Shown: in pieces, positions 44,886 through 56,016 of the stretch
Position numbering within the stretch: the first letter of the stretch is position 1
How the letters are laid out: each line of letters starts with the position of its first letter
Assembly (NCBI GenBank): GCA_026120035.1
Contig: JALRME010000032.1
Span: 124,001 to 188,000, forward strand
Direction: 5' to 3'
Length of the DNA: 64,000 bases
DNA from: Coleophoma eucalyptorum
Lineage: Eukaryota; Ascomycota; Leotiomycetes; Helotiales; Dermateaceae
Position numbers and translations under genes: made by a program
The notes under the pieces: model-generated
Told to the model about the DNA's origin: nothing
Databases searched by the model: none
Seen by the model: the letters and a program-made list of their open reading frames with translations, nothing else

Positions 44886-47378
44886 ATGGCCTCTTCTTCA
44901 ACTTCCCTACCACGGCGAACGACATTTGCCGAACCAGCAGAACGGCCACAGCACGTTGGTTCAAGATCTTCCTCCATCGTAGCACGGCCTCGGACACCTT
45001 GTCCACAGGTAAAAAGGCAGGAAAGTTTCCAGACTGGTTTCGATTCTGGCTATGGGCGTGGTGATGGGGAGGGGAGCGCCAGCGAGGAAGTGGGCGTGGA
45101 CGGAGAGGAAGAGGAGGAAAAGAGGCCTGAGCTTAGTGAGGATGAGAATGAGGATGGTGGGTCAATACCTGTGATCACGGATGCCGAGGCGTTGAGGGCT
45201 GTGGAGATGGATGCGGAAATTGAAGGGGTAGAGGAGGAGGAGGAGGAAGAGGAGGAAGAGGAAGAGGTGGAGGTGGAGGTGGAGGTGGAGAAGAATGGCA
45301 ATGATGCTGACGATGATATAGCGATAAACTTGGACGCTCAATGCAAGGCTGAAGAGAATCAGAACGACGAGGAAACGAAGACTGCAGCTTTACCGTCATC
45401 TTCGTTTTCAAGTAATGAGAAAGAGGGTTTACAGGTCAACTCGGGCACTTATCTGCAAATATCACCACTCCTCCGCAACAACCTCGCATTCGAAGGACCA
45501 GTCGTTATTATCCCAAGTCTCTCGATATCAGTGGAGGAATTGACTCTGTATGAGGATGGAACTCTGACCATTGATCATAGACTTAGCTCAAAAATCCGCT
45601 CGCTATTGTCCTATAGTGAAATAATCCTGGATACGGAAACGGAAAGAAAGAGGAGGAAGGACAGTGGTATCTGTTCCACTACCGAACGTATGAAGAGCAC
45701 AAGGCGCGAGAGATCCTCGGTAAGAAAAACACAGTTCGAGGGGGGGAATCATGATATAAAGATTCCCTTGCCGACCTCTGTAGAAAGAGTCTTTCAGCGA
45801 ACCTTTGTTCCTTCCTCTAGCAAGGGGAGGAGAGGAAAAGGGAAGTTGGAATATCAACTTCCTTCTCTCCCAAGAATAAGTCGCTCTGGCCACGATTTCA
45901 ACGCAATGTGCGCCCCGCACTGCGCGGAATATCATGCTCGTCTCGAGTTACCCGAGACAGTTTTGTACAGATCAGATTTGGAGTTTACTTCTCCAATTGT
46001 CCTTAATCCTGCTGCAGCTGAGGAATATCTCGCTTCCGCAATCCTCTGGATCAGTCACAATGATACCGTCTTTGCTGATGCAATCAACTTGACCTCCGTC
46101 CTTGGGGGAGATGATTCTGATCTACTATCCCGACGATCAGATGATATTCACGTGCAGGCCCCTTCTGTAGATCTTGTTCGGAGACATCTCAGGTCGGGCC
46201 AGTGGGTGTGGGTTACGGAACCTGGCGAGTTTGCCGTCCTGGGCGAGGAGTGGGGTCCTGACGGTTATGGGGAGAGTGCAAGGGATGTCAATGCTAATAT
46301 CGATTTCACATTGACAGCAGCTCTTGCAGAATCTCGTCGTCGCTTCTTCGCTGGCTCCCTGGATTTTGACGCCATGGTCCGCTACTGTCATGGTTATAAT
46401 CTCATACCCGAGGAGCAGGTGAAAGGGCTAGCCACTGCTCTATGTACCAGAATCGACAAATACAATAGATTGCATGATAATTATACGAGATCCCTTGATA
46501 ATCAAATAGTATCTGCATCTTTGAAGAGGAGTCTAAAGCACCTCTCCTACTTCAGCACCGGCGGCAATCTGGGACCCCTCGTTCAACAAGCGAGCAGAAA
46601 ACAAGCGAGGAAAGTCAAAGAGGAAGAGAAATTCCTCGCTCGATGTGCGATCCGCGAGCAATCATCGATGTTTAAGCGGGTAGTGGACTTTATAAACCAC
46701 CCCATTGAACAGTATTCTGACCGAAGGACCTCCAGGAAACGGGAGTTACAGAGGGTGAGACGATTGAGATATCCAGAACTGGATGCTCCCGTCTCACCCA
46801 GGCGGGCTTCCTCTTCAGAGAAGGGTGCGGGCAGGAATGGTGATCGGGGGAAAATCCCATCTCCACCACCTAACTGGGTGATCAAGCAAAATTACATGCT
46901 ACAGGAACAAGAGATGGAAGGCCACGAGCGCCCAAAGCCGGGACGCGATACTTTTTGGAACTGCGCTCATAATCGCAAAGCATTGCGATTTCAGAAAGGA
47001 AAAATGAAAGCCATAGAACTTGCTGTCACTTCTCCTCTTCCTCCTCACATTCCTTCTATCACTCCTCTTGCTGTTACTCCTCTTGCTATTACTCCTCTTG
47101 CTGTTACTCCTCCTGCTGTTACTCCTCCTGCTGCATCTCGGAATGTACTCTCGGGCTCAAATGTTCAAAAAGCCTCATTTTCTAAGCCTAGCCCAGACCA
47201 TCGTCGCTCATCTTCCCATACCTCCTCTAGCAGTCATCACCTTTCAAACAAAGGTGAAGAGGATGGAGATGGGGACCCTAGGTGTTGGGATCCTAATCAT
47301 CAGTCACAACCGCCAGCTGGGACGCGTGCCTGGTCAAGATACTTGCGGGATTTTGAGAAGCATGGTCCTGAAGAGTAA
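44886..47378 (+). CDS. Large acidic protein of unknown function
   Basis: Single exon, 830 aa, starting at the ATG at 44886 (context ATCATGG). The first ~250 residues are disordered and very acidic, with a Glu tract (EEEEEEEEEE) and a GluVal repeat. The middle part looks folded (about 340-650): CAPHCAEYHARLELPETVLY, then LASAILWISHNDTVFADAIN, and WVWVTEPGEFAVLGEEWGP. A basic, helical stretch follows (KQARKVKEEEKFLARCAIRE). Near the C-terminus is a five-fold pentapeptide repeat TP(L/P)A(V/I/A). I do not recognise the family. It is probably intracellular, possibly nuclear, given the acidic and basic segments. The single long open frame with normal codon use supports a real gene. Confidence 0.75.
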   Translation: MASSSTSLPRRTTFAEPAERPQHVGSRSSSIVARPRTPCPQVKRQESFQTGFDSGYGRGDGEGSASEEVGVDGEEEEEKRPELSEDENEDGGSIPVITDAEALRAVEMDAEIEGVEEEEEEEEEEEEVEVEVEVEKNGNDADDDIAINLDAQCKAEENQNDEETKTAALPSSSFSSNEKEGLQVNSGTYLQISPLLRNNLAFEGPVVIIPSLSISVEELTLYEDGTLTIDHRLSSKIRSLLSYSEIILDTETERKRRKDSGICSTTERMKSTRRERSSVRKTQFEGGNHDIKIPLPTSVERVFQRTFVPSSSKGRRGKGKLEYQLPSLPRISRSGHDFNAMCAPHCAEYHARLELPETVLYRSDLEFTSPIVLNPAAAEEYLASAILWISHNDTVFADAINLTSVLGGDDSDLLSRRSDDIHVQAPSVDLVRRHLRSGQWVWVTEPGEFAVLGEEWGPDGYGESARDVNANIDFTLTAALAESRRRFFAGSLDFDAMVRYCHGYNLIPEEQVKGLATALCTRIDKYNRLHDNYTRSLDNQIVSASLKRSLKHLSYFSTGGNLGPLVQQASRKQARKVKEEEKFLARCAIREQSSMFKRVVDFINHPIEQYSDRRTSRKRELQRVRRLRYPELDAPVSPRRASSSEKGAGRNGDRGKIPSPPPNWVIKQNYMLQEQEMEGHERPKPGRDTFWNCAHNRKALRFQKGKMKAIELAVTSPLPPHIPSITPLAVTPLAITPLAVTPPAVTPPAASRNVLSGSNVQKASFSKPSPDHRRSSSHTSSSSHHLSNKGEEDGDGDPRCWDPNHQSQPPAGTRAWSRYLRDFEKHGPEE
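47061..47135 (+). repeat. 15-bp coding microrepeat, five copies
   Basis: The unit ACTCCTCTTGCTGTT and close variants are repeated five times in frame, encoding TPLAV/TPLAI/TPPAV pentapeptides. They lie within the C-terminal part of the acidic protein. Probably slippage-prone. Confidence 0.85.
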
Positions 47379-47854
47379 CTGAGGGAAGAAAAAGGTGAAA
47401 ACTGAGAAGTAGCAGGAGAAAGAGGAAGGTCGGAGGTTAACTCAGCGACAGATATTCAGGTTGGTAGGGCTGAGAAGTTGGGTACTGCCGCACTAGAAGA
47501 AGTGCCACAATAAGAGATATGGTCAGCTCAGGATACTAGAAAGATGGGGAAAATATGATTTAATGTAGTGATAATATACAGTCATGTAGTCATGTTGATT
47601 AAATAAACTTTAAATGCCCTAGAATACAAGATAGATCAAGATTTCCGCTCAGTTCTGCTATGCGTTGCTAAAAGTAAAAATGCTGTTTACCATAATCTCT
47701 TAGAGAAAGTGTTCTACGCTATGCCCAAATCTTGGAATCCGCTCGTCAAAATGGTGTAGATAATCGAAAAATATCTTCTATGCGTCTTCGGTGGGTCACT
47801 GAGGAGAATTACCAGAATCGTCCCAAGAATCGTAATGTATCGTACGAGCCTTGC
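47379..47854. other. Convergent 3' intergenic region
   Basis: The acidic-protein gene (plus) and the 2EXR gene (minus) converge here. Sequence near 47550-47640 is AT-rich, as expected of 3' untranslated regions. No gene was seen. Confidence 0.5.
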
Positions 47855-48934
47855 CTAGCTTCCACCAATCTTCAAGCATATGCTACAGAACCCCGCCCCC
47901 TCCTTTGTTTGAAAACAGCGGTGCATCTGTTTACTACTTTTCTCGTGACTTGCCATCCTCCCATTCTGAACCTTTCCCTTTTTATCCTCCTCAAGAAGCG
48001 GAGAACTATCCGCCACAGCCCTTGGTACCTCACGAGACATCAATGATGTCACAGCTCTCATAGCCCTGACCTTGGGTGCAACCCAGAGCTGCATGGGGAA
48101 ATGATGTGGATTTCTCTTCTGATGCTCTTTATGCGCATGGTTGAGAATGATGGCCTTTATTTTCAGACGTTCCTGCAGCCATTTGACAATTTCGGAATTC
48201 TGATGTGCTGGGTCAGATGTGAACGAAGTCGTTAGAGATCCAGAACTGTTACTATCGGCTGCGGGGTTCTCTTCATCGAAGACGAGAAAGATCTCCTTCA
48301 CATTCTTGAGGCGGATTATATGCCGTGAGATGGTCGAGAGCTTCTGTCCTAGCAACTCATCGTTGGCATTGAATGCACGCGCTGCTACGGCTAGGCTTGT
48401 GAAGTGATATTGGTATTTTGACCAAGTAAACTTCCCGAGCGAATAGCCGCCATGATATGATACCAACGGTTCCTGAGGGATATTGAGGTAGATAGTATCA
48501 ATCCCTGAATTGAAGAACGTGGCGAATTTCGTCCTTCTTTTGAACTCGGCGGCATAAGCCTTCGCACTAGGTGGATCTTTTTGCTTGAGACCAAGATAAA
48601 TAGGGTCCTTCCACAGCTCAGAGTCTAAGATGTCGCTCCTTTCGGTAAAATTAAGTAAAGTGAATCTTTGGAGTGCTTCATTGCGTGATTCTCGATTCAC
48701 GCTCATGAGGCTGGGTGGTGGCGTTCTGAAATACCGGCGATATCGGTCTCTCGTTTCATCTACTCGCACTCTCCGAGTCCTGATCTCAACCACACGCTGG
48801 AAGAGAAGTGTATAGTACCAGATCTCAAGACGTATTTCTGTGGGCAGCTCCGGAAAGTACTTGAAGTCCATAGTGGTAGTTTGAGTTGCGAGTTGGGCTT
48901 CTTCCTCGACGCCCAGATTACTTGGCGGAGCCAT
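47855..48934 (-). CDS. 2EXR-domain protein
   Basis: Single exon, 359 aa from the ATG at 48934; the open frame continues upstream to 49081, but that part is not family-like. The segment FKYFPELPTEIRLEIWYYTL, followed by PPSLMSVNRESRNEALQRF, is the 2EXR domain signature, a fungal-specific domain whose name refers to its two EXR motifs, here in the form NRESRNEAL. The downstream part (IDTIYLNIPQ, IIRLKNVKEIFLVFDEE) is also typical of these proteins, which are expanded in leotiomycetes and related fungi. Biochemical function is unknown. No signal peptide. Confidence 0.85.
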   Translation of the reverse strand: MAPPSNLGVEEEAQLATQTTTMDFKYFPELPTEIRLEIWYYTLLFQRVVEIRTRRVRVDETRDRYRRYFRTPPPSLMSVNRESRNEALQRFTLLNFTERSDILDSELWKDPIYLGLKQKDPPSAKAYAAEFKRRTKFATFFNSGIDTIYLNIPQEPLVSYHGGYSLGKFTWSKYQYHFTSLAVAARAFNANDELLGQKLSTISRHIIRLKNVKEIFLVFDEENPAADSNSSGSLTTSFTSDPAHQNSEIVKWLQERLKIKAIILNHAHKEHQKRNPHHFPMQLWVAPKVRAMRAVTSLMSREVPRAVADSSPLLEEDKKGKVQNGRMASHEKSSKQMHRCFQTKEGAGFCSICLKIGGS

Positions 48935-50520
48935 CTTGAAAAGTATTCCAAGTCTTACTATTTCAAGCTGCACAACGTGAATGGATAGTCGTGCTCTATT
49001 CTGAGTCCTGCATTCTATAGTGATGAGTATGGGAATTTCAAAGTGTTCTCTAAGCGCCCAAAACGAAGAGGGTGGATTCAAGAATTGCGACGAGAGACAA
49101 TCGGAGCGATGAGGTTGTCAGGAGAACGAAACGAAGATGGACAGATTCTGAGTTTACCAGGCAAAATTCATACGAAAGCAGCTAAATTGTTGAAGATGTT
49201 GTTGTCGTCCTTGAAGTCGAGTAATGTGTGTCACGAGTGTAAACAAGGTTGCTAGTATGAAACTCTGGGGTGATCGTCCGGGAGAGCAACTAACCTTAAT
49301 TGGCACTAGTCCAGACTCAAAGCGGCTGTCAGTCCTCCATCTCTTCTGATTGTTTCTTGATCTTTTTCCTTTTTCCGTGTGCCAGCTCGTACATCAAATC
49401 TTTGATCTGCATCCAAACTGCCTGTGCTGAGGCTCCTCGGGAATAAATTCCTCGAGCTATGTCTCCAACCTTTGCGCGTGTCATCCTGTACTTCCTAGCA
49501 TTCTTGACAACTAGACGATGACGACCCCGCAACCCTTATCCAAAGTTGAAAACTAAAATCAAATTCATTAGAGGGCGGAGTTGATATCAGCTACGAATAG
49601 TTGCTCTATTTTGCAATCCTGATCTATCTGGAGAGTAATGACGATGGAACATTTCTCAAGAAAGACATCGGCCCATTATCCTGAGTGAAATATCATCTAA
49701 ATGCCAAAGACAAGGCCGTGTCCGTCTCAAATTCCAGATGGAACTGTAGGGGTTTCAACATGTATATTTTGTTCTCGGTAGTCTCACCTGCGAGTGGCGC
49801 AAGCCGTACTCACGAAATATAGGCTTCTATTTCTGTACTAGATACGCGAGGTAGGGTCCCCGAGAACCTTTGATGAGTAATGACGCTGACTTTGAATACA
49901 TGAATGGTTTAAATCAAGTTGTCTAGAAGAACTAGGCTGTCGTTACCAGCAAGTTACCAGTCGTATGCGCGTGACAATTTGGACGTAAACGAAATGCTAT
50001 ATATGACCTAACCTCTCCAAGCAAATTCTTGGCAATCGCGCTGAAGTATCCCACTTTGTAGCCACGACTAGAAAACGAGTAGTGAAGTTCTTATGAGTAG
50101 AAAATATCTTTAAAATTTTCCACAAGCTCCTTATCTTCTTGGCTTTCATTTATCAACTTTTTTTTTCAAAAATAGAGTTCCGCGTGACTTGGCAAGTGTT
50201 GTCCATTCGTATGCCGTTGTTCTTGTCCTCTCGGACATTAAGCAAATAAACCCTCCCGACCCTTTTCCCCAAGGGACAAATTTTTTATAGTATTCAAATA
50301 CTGTAGACAAGTCCGTTGAGCTTCAAACCACTATGGGGAGGCATGATTACAGCACTAAACCCCGCTCCGCCACGGGCTTTGGTGAAGCGATTAGGCGAGC
50401 TGCGGGCAGCGGAGGCGAGCAAATTAACACTCCGCGCCCAAGACTCCAAGACTTCCTCTCCCACTCTTCAGTCTTTGTACAAAGAGACGAGGAAATTAGC
50501 AACGACATATAAAGTTAAAT
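48935..50520. other. Spacer with one doubtful small ORF
   Basis: No confident gene. A small basic minus-strand ORF at 49484-49329 (51 codons from ATG, MTRAKVGDIARGIYSRGAS...) could be a terminal exon or a short gene, but nothing supports it beyond composition. The right end, near 50280-50520, holds a TATAAA-like stretch upstream of the nucleoside hydrolase. Confidence 0.45.
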
Positions 50521-51732
50521 ATGGCCGCACAAAATGCGTCATCTTTTATTCAAGGTCGTATTGGTGAGCTGAGTCCATACTTTTCAGACATCATGTATGG
50601 TTTGATGGATGCCTTGCCAGCACCTCGTCGGCTTCTCAATTTAGGCCTCGCGGCTCTCTCTTTAGGTGGCGCGGTCACAGGAACAGTGACCGGCCGAAAG
50701 AATCTCATTATCGATACAGATATCTTCAGTGATGTAGAGTAAGTCTTGTTCGACGTACCCAGGATCAACTAACCAATTCCAGCGACGCCGGCGCTCTGTT
50801 ACTTGCAAGCACACTAGAAACTGTAAACCTGCTTGCGGTCAACGTCAACTACCCATCCTCTTACTCGGCCCTCGCGGCATCTGCAATTCTAGCATATTAT
50901 GGACATCCTGATGTTCCCATCGGCTTGATTCGCCCGATAACTAACGAGTCGTTCTTTGACGATTGGGCTTTTGAGCTGGGTGAATTCGCTAGCAAGGTTG
51001 CTTACCACTGGTCTAATGGGTCGCTTCCTTGGGGCAGTGCAGAGCAAGCCTGGGAGCCTGTAGAGCTGTATCGCAAGGTTTTGTCAGAACAGGATGACGG
51101 CAGTGTGACAATTGCATCAATCGGGTTCTTCGAAAATGTAGGGACACTCCTCCACGCTTGACAAGCAAGACCTGCTAATATTGGCGTCTTAGCTTTCTGG
51201 TCTACTTAATTCTACTGCGGATTCATATTCTCCACTCTCTGGCTCTGAGCTCATTGCAGCCAAAGTATCGGAGCTCGTCATCATGGGAGGAGAGTACCCC
51301 TTTGGTCGAGAGTATAACTTCTTTGGCGACGATCCGGCATTTACTGCGCACGTGGTCAACAACTGGGCAGGTCGGATCACATTTTCAGGAGGTGAACTTG
51401 GCGGTAATGTTACTTCCGGTGCCCCGTTGACTGTTGAAGGGCCCGAGAATGATCCTGTACGTGCTGCTTATCGATGGTATATTGGATATGGTAACTCCAG
51501 ATTCTCTTGGGATCCTCTCACCGTTTTGTATGCGAGCCAGGGCTTGGGAGATTTGTTTGAGTATGCTAACGACTTTGGATACAATTATGTATTTCCTAAT
51601 GGCTCGAATACTTGGGTTTTTGATGAGAAGAAGTCTGATCAGAAATGGCTGAGAATTAAGGTGGATAATGTTACTGCTGGCAAGGAGTTAGATAAGCTTT
51701 TTCTGGACGGTGCAAATGCATATTCGGTCTAA
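50521..51732 (+). CDS. Inosine/uridine-preferring nucleoside hydrolase family protein
   Basis: Exons 50521-50738, 50783-51137 and 51193-51732, giving 370 aa; introns of 44 and 55 nt have CTAAC/CTAAT branch-like sites and keep phase. The N-terminal calcium-binding signature NLIIDTDIFSDVDDAGALLL is formed across intron 1. VTIASIGFFEN joins LSGLLNST across intron 2, followed by VSELVIMGGEYPFG and FTAHVVNNW. These match the nucleoside hydrolase fold that cleaves the N-glycosidic bond of nucleosides. Start choice is uncertain: an ATG at 50605 would give a plausible signal peptide (RRLLNLGLAALSLGG) and a secreted 342-aa enzyme, which I think is at least as likely as the longer form. A HET relic follows downstream. 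Confidence 0.85.
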
Positions 51733-51869
51733 CAGAGGCTGTGTTAATTAGCCTCGGTGTACTCATTCAATTGATTTTAAATAGCGTTTCAAAGAAGATT
51801 AAGATTCTGTAGAATAATATGCAAAACACTTTATGTTTCTACTATTTAAGCTGTTGCAAATATATCTTG

Positions 51870-52687
51870 ATATCATTTAACTTTGCGGAGCCATTTGCAG
51901 GTTATCGCTTGACCTACTACCCTGACAAGCTGCATGCCTTATCCGGATTAGCAGCTTTTATATTTCTATCAAGAAGTGGTTCTTTTCTGGCAGGGTTATG
52001 GAGAGAGATGCCCCTGTTAGGCTTGCTATGGCAACTAAGCCCTCTCACCATCTACGCAAGGAGGTAGTAAGCTGGCAGCATTCCGAGTACTATGCACCAT
52101 GTTGGTCTTTGGCAGCGGTGGTTTCTCCAATCGGATGCATTGCATTTTCAGGCCAGTCATTTAATTTCAAGCTTGCTCCGAATTTCAAATAATCGAAGCA
52201 ACTTGCATATCAGCTGGGGGGATGCACATGGCCGGGTCCAATCTAAAGGCTGCTGGGTTGCTTATCTCTCTCGATATGCAGAACAGGTCAGACGAAAACG
52301 GCGAGGATTATCTTAAGAGTTCTAAGCGGAAAACGTCGATCCATAAAGATAATAATTATGGTATCTATGAGAATGGGGAAGTGCTAGATATTATTAATGG
52401 CACATATTTATGGCACATATTTATGGCTTCTTTTAACAGCTCATGGGGAGAGGATTGATGTCGGGTTCTCCGAGACCGATGGTCACCACTGTATATTTTT
52501 ATGGAGCTCACACTTAGACAGGACAGATTTTGAGAGAATTGGTTATGCTTGGGCTCTGAGAGACGAATGGGAGCTTGGTTTCTTGAAAAAGAAAGGCCAG
52601 TCCTCAAACCATTATATTACACTGATTCGTCTTTCCTGTATCATGACCCCTCACTTATCACCTCTAGATAGTGACCAAATCACATAA
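51870..52687 (+). pseudogene. 3' remnant of a HET-domain gene, frameshifted
   Basis: Translations in shifting plus frames show the conserved C-terminal landmarks of heterokaryon-incompatibility (HET) domain proteins in the right order. First comes YRLTYYPDKLHALSGLA, then FLAGLWREMPLLGLLW (51909-52040). A frame change is followed by YYAPCWSLAAVVSPIG (usual form YRAPSWSWASVDGPI), and finally CIFLWSSHLDRTDFERIGYA and the terminal ITLI near 52650. The HET catalytic-like N-terminal part is absent; the coding match begins abruptly about 140 bp after the nucleoside hydrolase stop. At least two frame breaks are present, one caused by a 13-bp tandem duplication. It is a non-functional relic of an allorecognition-type gene. 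Confidence 0.72.
52398..52423 (+). repeat. 13-bp perfect tandem duplication
   Basis: TGGCACATATTTA occurs twice head to tail. It sits inside the HET relic. The protein-like frame before it is frame 1 and after it frame 2, exactly the shift a 13-bp insertion would cause, so the duplication probably inactivated, or further damaged, the gene. Confidence 0.85.
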
Positions 52688-53648
52688 GCAGAAGATGAAT
52701 GCTCTTTGGGCATCGGTAAGAGCGAGGTGTTCTAACAGGGTGCAATTTTGAGCGAACTGTCAACCAGTCTAATGCACTGGCATGGCTTCTGAAGCTGTGA
52801 CTGAACCGACAAAGCTTTATCGTTCCTTGCTTACAACATCTTATTGGAGAGTCCAGTCCAAAAATAGTCTATGGTTGTTTGGTTGCGGTCGAATAGTGAA
52901 GAACGTGTGCTTGATGTCGAAATAATGTGACAACGACAAGGAGACTATGAGCGATTTTAATGGCGTTATCTCCGACGAAGCGTCATCCACGACTGATAAT
53001 GGACCAAGCTTTCCAACCTCGCATGGCTCCCAAGTTGGTCATCATGACAAAGTATTAGAAAGCATAGATTGAAGCAATTCATAAAGCCAATTAACATTAT
53101 CTCAACCAAGAATCTGGTGAAGCACAGCCATCTCCAAGGGAATCGTCATAGCCGAGCAAGCGATTAAGATAAGCAAGCAGAAAGCAGCATTCGGTACCCT
53201 GGCGCCGGTCTCCCTAGCACGAAATCGATACGATCAGAAAAGCTTAAGTCATGAGATGCACACGCAAACTTAAACCTTAGCCATGGCTCCGGTGCTGGAT
53301 CAGGGCAAATGCGCAGTTGCTGGGGAGGCGCAGCATCCGCCACATTTCTAGTGCCCGTTTTCACAACTCAGAGTGCCAAGAAAAGCAGTGTCCCAAACGG
53401 GGAAGGCGTCGCTTACCTGAAGGAAGTATGCAAACACCGCCTCTCCTCTTAGTCTTTGGATGGCCTCAATTCTGCTCTTGCCTATTGCTCCCGTCAGTGT
53501 ATCTTTCAAACACGTTGTGAGGTATAGCCGGAAATAAAGCCAAGCCGGCACTCCTCTTTCCAGCTGTCCACCCGGTTGCTGCTCTTTCGTCGTGGTGACT
53601 AGCACTTACTCTTCACAACACTTTCTCTTCTTGGCACCATCTTCTGCT
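52688..53648. other. Spacer upstream of the Fungal_trans_2 gene
   Basis: No gene was recognised. The left part may hold the 3' flank of the HET relic, and the right part should contain the promoter and leader of the regulator gene starting at 53649. Only short overlapping frames occur. Confidence 0.5.
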
Positions 53649-55452
53649 ATGGCTGAAACATGGCAGTTCATACCAGTTCAACAGGGCCTTAAATCCGGTA
53701 TCAAAGGGTCAGATGCTGAATCACGGAAGATCGTCCGAAAGGCCGCAATGCGAGCCTTCAGACGGACGCAAAGACTAGAGCAAATCAAGAAGTTTCAAGA
53801 ACAAGATGCCGCCATTTCAGAATCTACAACACCTACCGCTCTATCAAATACTAAATTGGCCCATCGTGGACCTTCTCCAGCAAAGAGTATCAGAAACTCG
53901 TCGGTTACGTCAGCTCCAGAAAGGCATAATCAGAGCATCGAAGGTCCACCAGCTATGGGAGGCGTTTTTGCAATAGACGGCACAGCATCTAGTGACTCTT
54001 GGACACAACATAATCAAGATTCTATTGAGTACATAAAAGCCCAAAATCGAAATAAAGCCCACCCAACATGTTCAATACCCAATGCGCTAGCATCTGATCT
54101 AGTAGACCCGTTTGGGTGCTCGTCACTGGATACTCAGCCTGAGAGCCAGCGTCTTTATAAGCATTGTCAGTACATCCAACGTCATATTCACTAAATGAAA
54201 ATATAGACACGTGCTAGGCTAACTCGGTTATGATAGTTACTTCAGTTGTCGCCCCAACAATACACCCTTTGGAAATAGGGCACATTGAATCAGGCACCAC
54301 ATTTGCACATGAAGCATTACGAGACCCAGGTCTACTTCAGTCGCTACTCTTCCACTCGTCCGTCCATCTCGATGGACTGCATCAAAGGCCCTGGGGAAAG
54401 GATACCTTGATGTTTCAGAGTCAATCTCTAGATCATATCAATCAAAATATGGCAGATTATGATGTAGCAACAAATGATTCATCCATTGCCGCTGTCGCCA
54501 TGATGGCAGCTGCTGGGGTATGTATGATAGAAAGTGGTGTGATGTATTCGTGCTGATGGAAATATCAGAATATCACCGAACATGAAGCAGAAACGCACGC
54601 ACATCGAAATGCTTTGAAAAAACTCGTTTCCATGAGAGGCGGACTTGGGTCTTTAGGATGGGATGGCGTTTTAGAGATGTTCATTCACACGTAAGCAGGG
54701 TTCGCCTTTGTCGCACTCTGAATTTACTAACAAACTTAACCAGAGGTGATATTCTACATTCAACAATTACTTCCTCAACTCCAGATTTCGCAGAATCACC
54801 AAACGATCTACCAATTTGCGAGCCAGATAAAGAGCTCATCAATATCCTTCAATCAATTAGCCAACTCAGTGCAATCCAATCCAGCATGTCAGCAAATCCA
54901 GAACTTACCACACCCGAAGTCGTTCGTTTCAACAAGCTCCGGTCCACGCTCGAGTACCGACTGCTCGAAATGAATTTTATCGGCACAAAGGGTGATGATG
55001 TCAGCTTAGGAAACCACATCCTAGAGTCATGTCGCCTCGCAGCTCTCATTTGTATGAATTACCTCTTCCGCAATCTCTCACTAAAACTCCCTGTTTTAAA
55101 CATACTGCAAGACCGATTAACAGACACAATTGCCCGCGTCAATCTCAACACTAACACCATACTATCACGTGCACAAGCCGAAATGTTACTATGGGTGTTC
55201 TTTGTCGGTGGAACCTTATCTTCAGAGACACAGTGGTTCGCCGAGCGGATATCGAATCTGATGGATCGATTAAGCTTAGAGTCTTGCTCCGAGGTTGAGA
55301 GACTGTTAAGAGGTTTCTTGCTCGTTGACAAGTTGTTACAAACGAAGAATATCGTGGCACTCTGGACTACGATTGTGGATTTGAGGGTTCTAGCAGCTGT
55401 GCCGGCGATGGAGAAGTTTGATGGCTTTGACAACTTAGAACTGTCGGTTTAG
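53649..55452 (+). CDS. Fungal_trans_2-type regulatory protein without Zn2Cys6 finger
   Basis: Exons 53649-54165, 54246-54517, 54569-54690 and 54744-55452, giving 539 aa; introns of 80, 51 and 53 nt keep phase (the first uses a GTCAGT donor with a GCTAAC branch site). The N-terminus METWQFIP-like start followed by SRKIVRKAAMRAFRRTQRLE is a conserved basic opening of a common fungal family. The C-terminal two-thirds fits the Fungal_trans_2 (fungal-specific transcription factor) helical domain: ALRDPGLLQSLLFHSSVHLD, IAAVAMMAAAG, ETHAHRNALKKLVSMRGGLG and MLLWVFFVGGTLS. No Zn2Cys6 cluster is visible, so DNA binding is not assured. It may act as a regulator or cofactor. The target is unknown. Confidence 0.82.
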
Positions 55453-55665
55453 TAGGAATAATGCCGGCACTCACTTAGACATAATCATAATTTCCAAGGG
55501 ATTATTATCCCTTGGACCTACTTTCTATTACCTCTCTCATAAGGATTACGCATCTAGGTGAAACCCCCTCCACTATACACAGTCCAGTATGGACATGCAT
55601 CGACGTGGCCATGGAAGGATTCCTACCAACCCTCGTCACGTTCATCGCCACGCCATTGGAGGCCC

Positions 55666-56016
55666 ATGACACCCACCAAACAAAGAGGGCTTACGAATCA
55701 CCCACGACCGATGCAAGGTCCAGAAATCATAATATACCAACCACCATCCGTACCACATTGCTCTTGCATAAAATGCGAGACCGGCAAAAGAAAAGCAAAA
55801 ACAAAGAAAAGGTTCAAGTTACCGCAGAACGGGTGTGCCGTTCGTGCAAATGAACCGACACGAGCCTGTATAGAGTTTGTCGCTAAAACTCCAACAACCT
55901 CCCTTCCCCTCCCCTCCCCCACGCGTGACGACGGGACGGTCTCTCGGGTCCTTTATGATATCATCGAGGCATCTCCGCAATGGAGAATTAAAAGCCTGGC
56001 ACGGTCTGCAACTTAG
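55666..56016 (+). CDS. Small hypothetical protein, basic and Cys-containing
   Basis: An open frame of 116 codons from the ATG at 55666. The frame is open further 5' without an ATG, so an upstream exon is possible. It contains a CSCIKCETGKRKAKTKKRF motif and then ANEPTRACIEFVA and VSRVLYDIIE, which look like constrained protein and not random translation, but I cannot assign a family. It lies in tandem 210 bp downstream of the regulator gene and could also be an artefact. Nothing indicates secretion. Confidence 0.35.
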   Translation: MTPTKQRGLTNHPRPMQGPEIIIYQPPSVPHCSCIKCETGKRKAKTKKRFKLPQNGCAVRANEPTRACIEFVAKTPTTSLPLPSPTRDDGTVSRVLYDIIEASPQWRIKSLARSAT

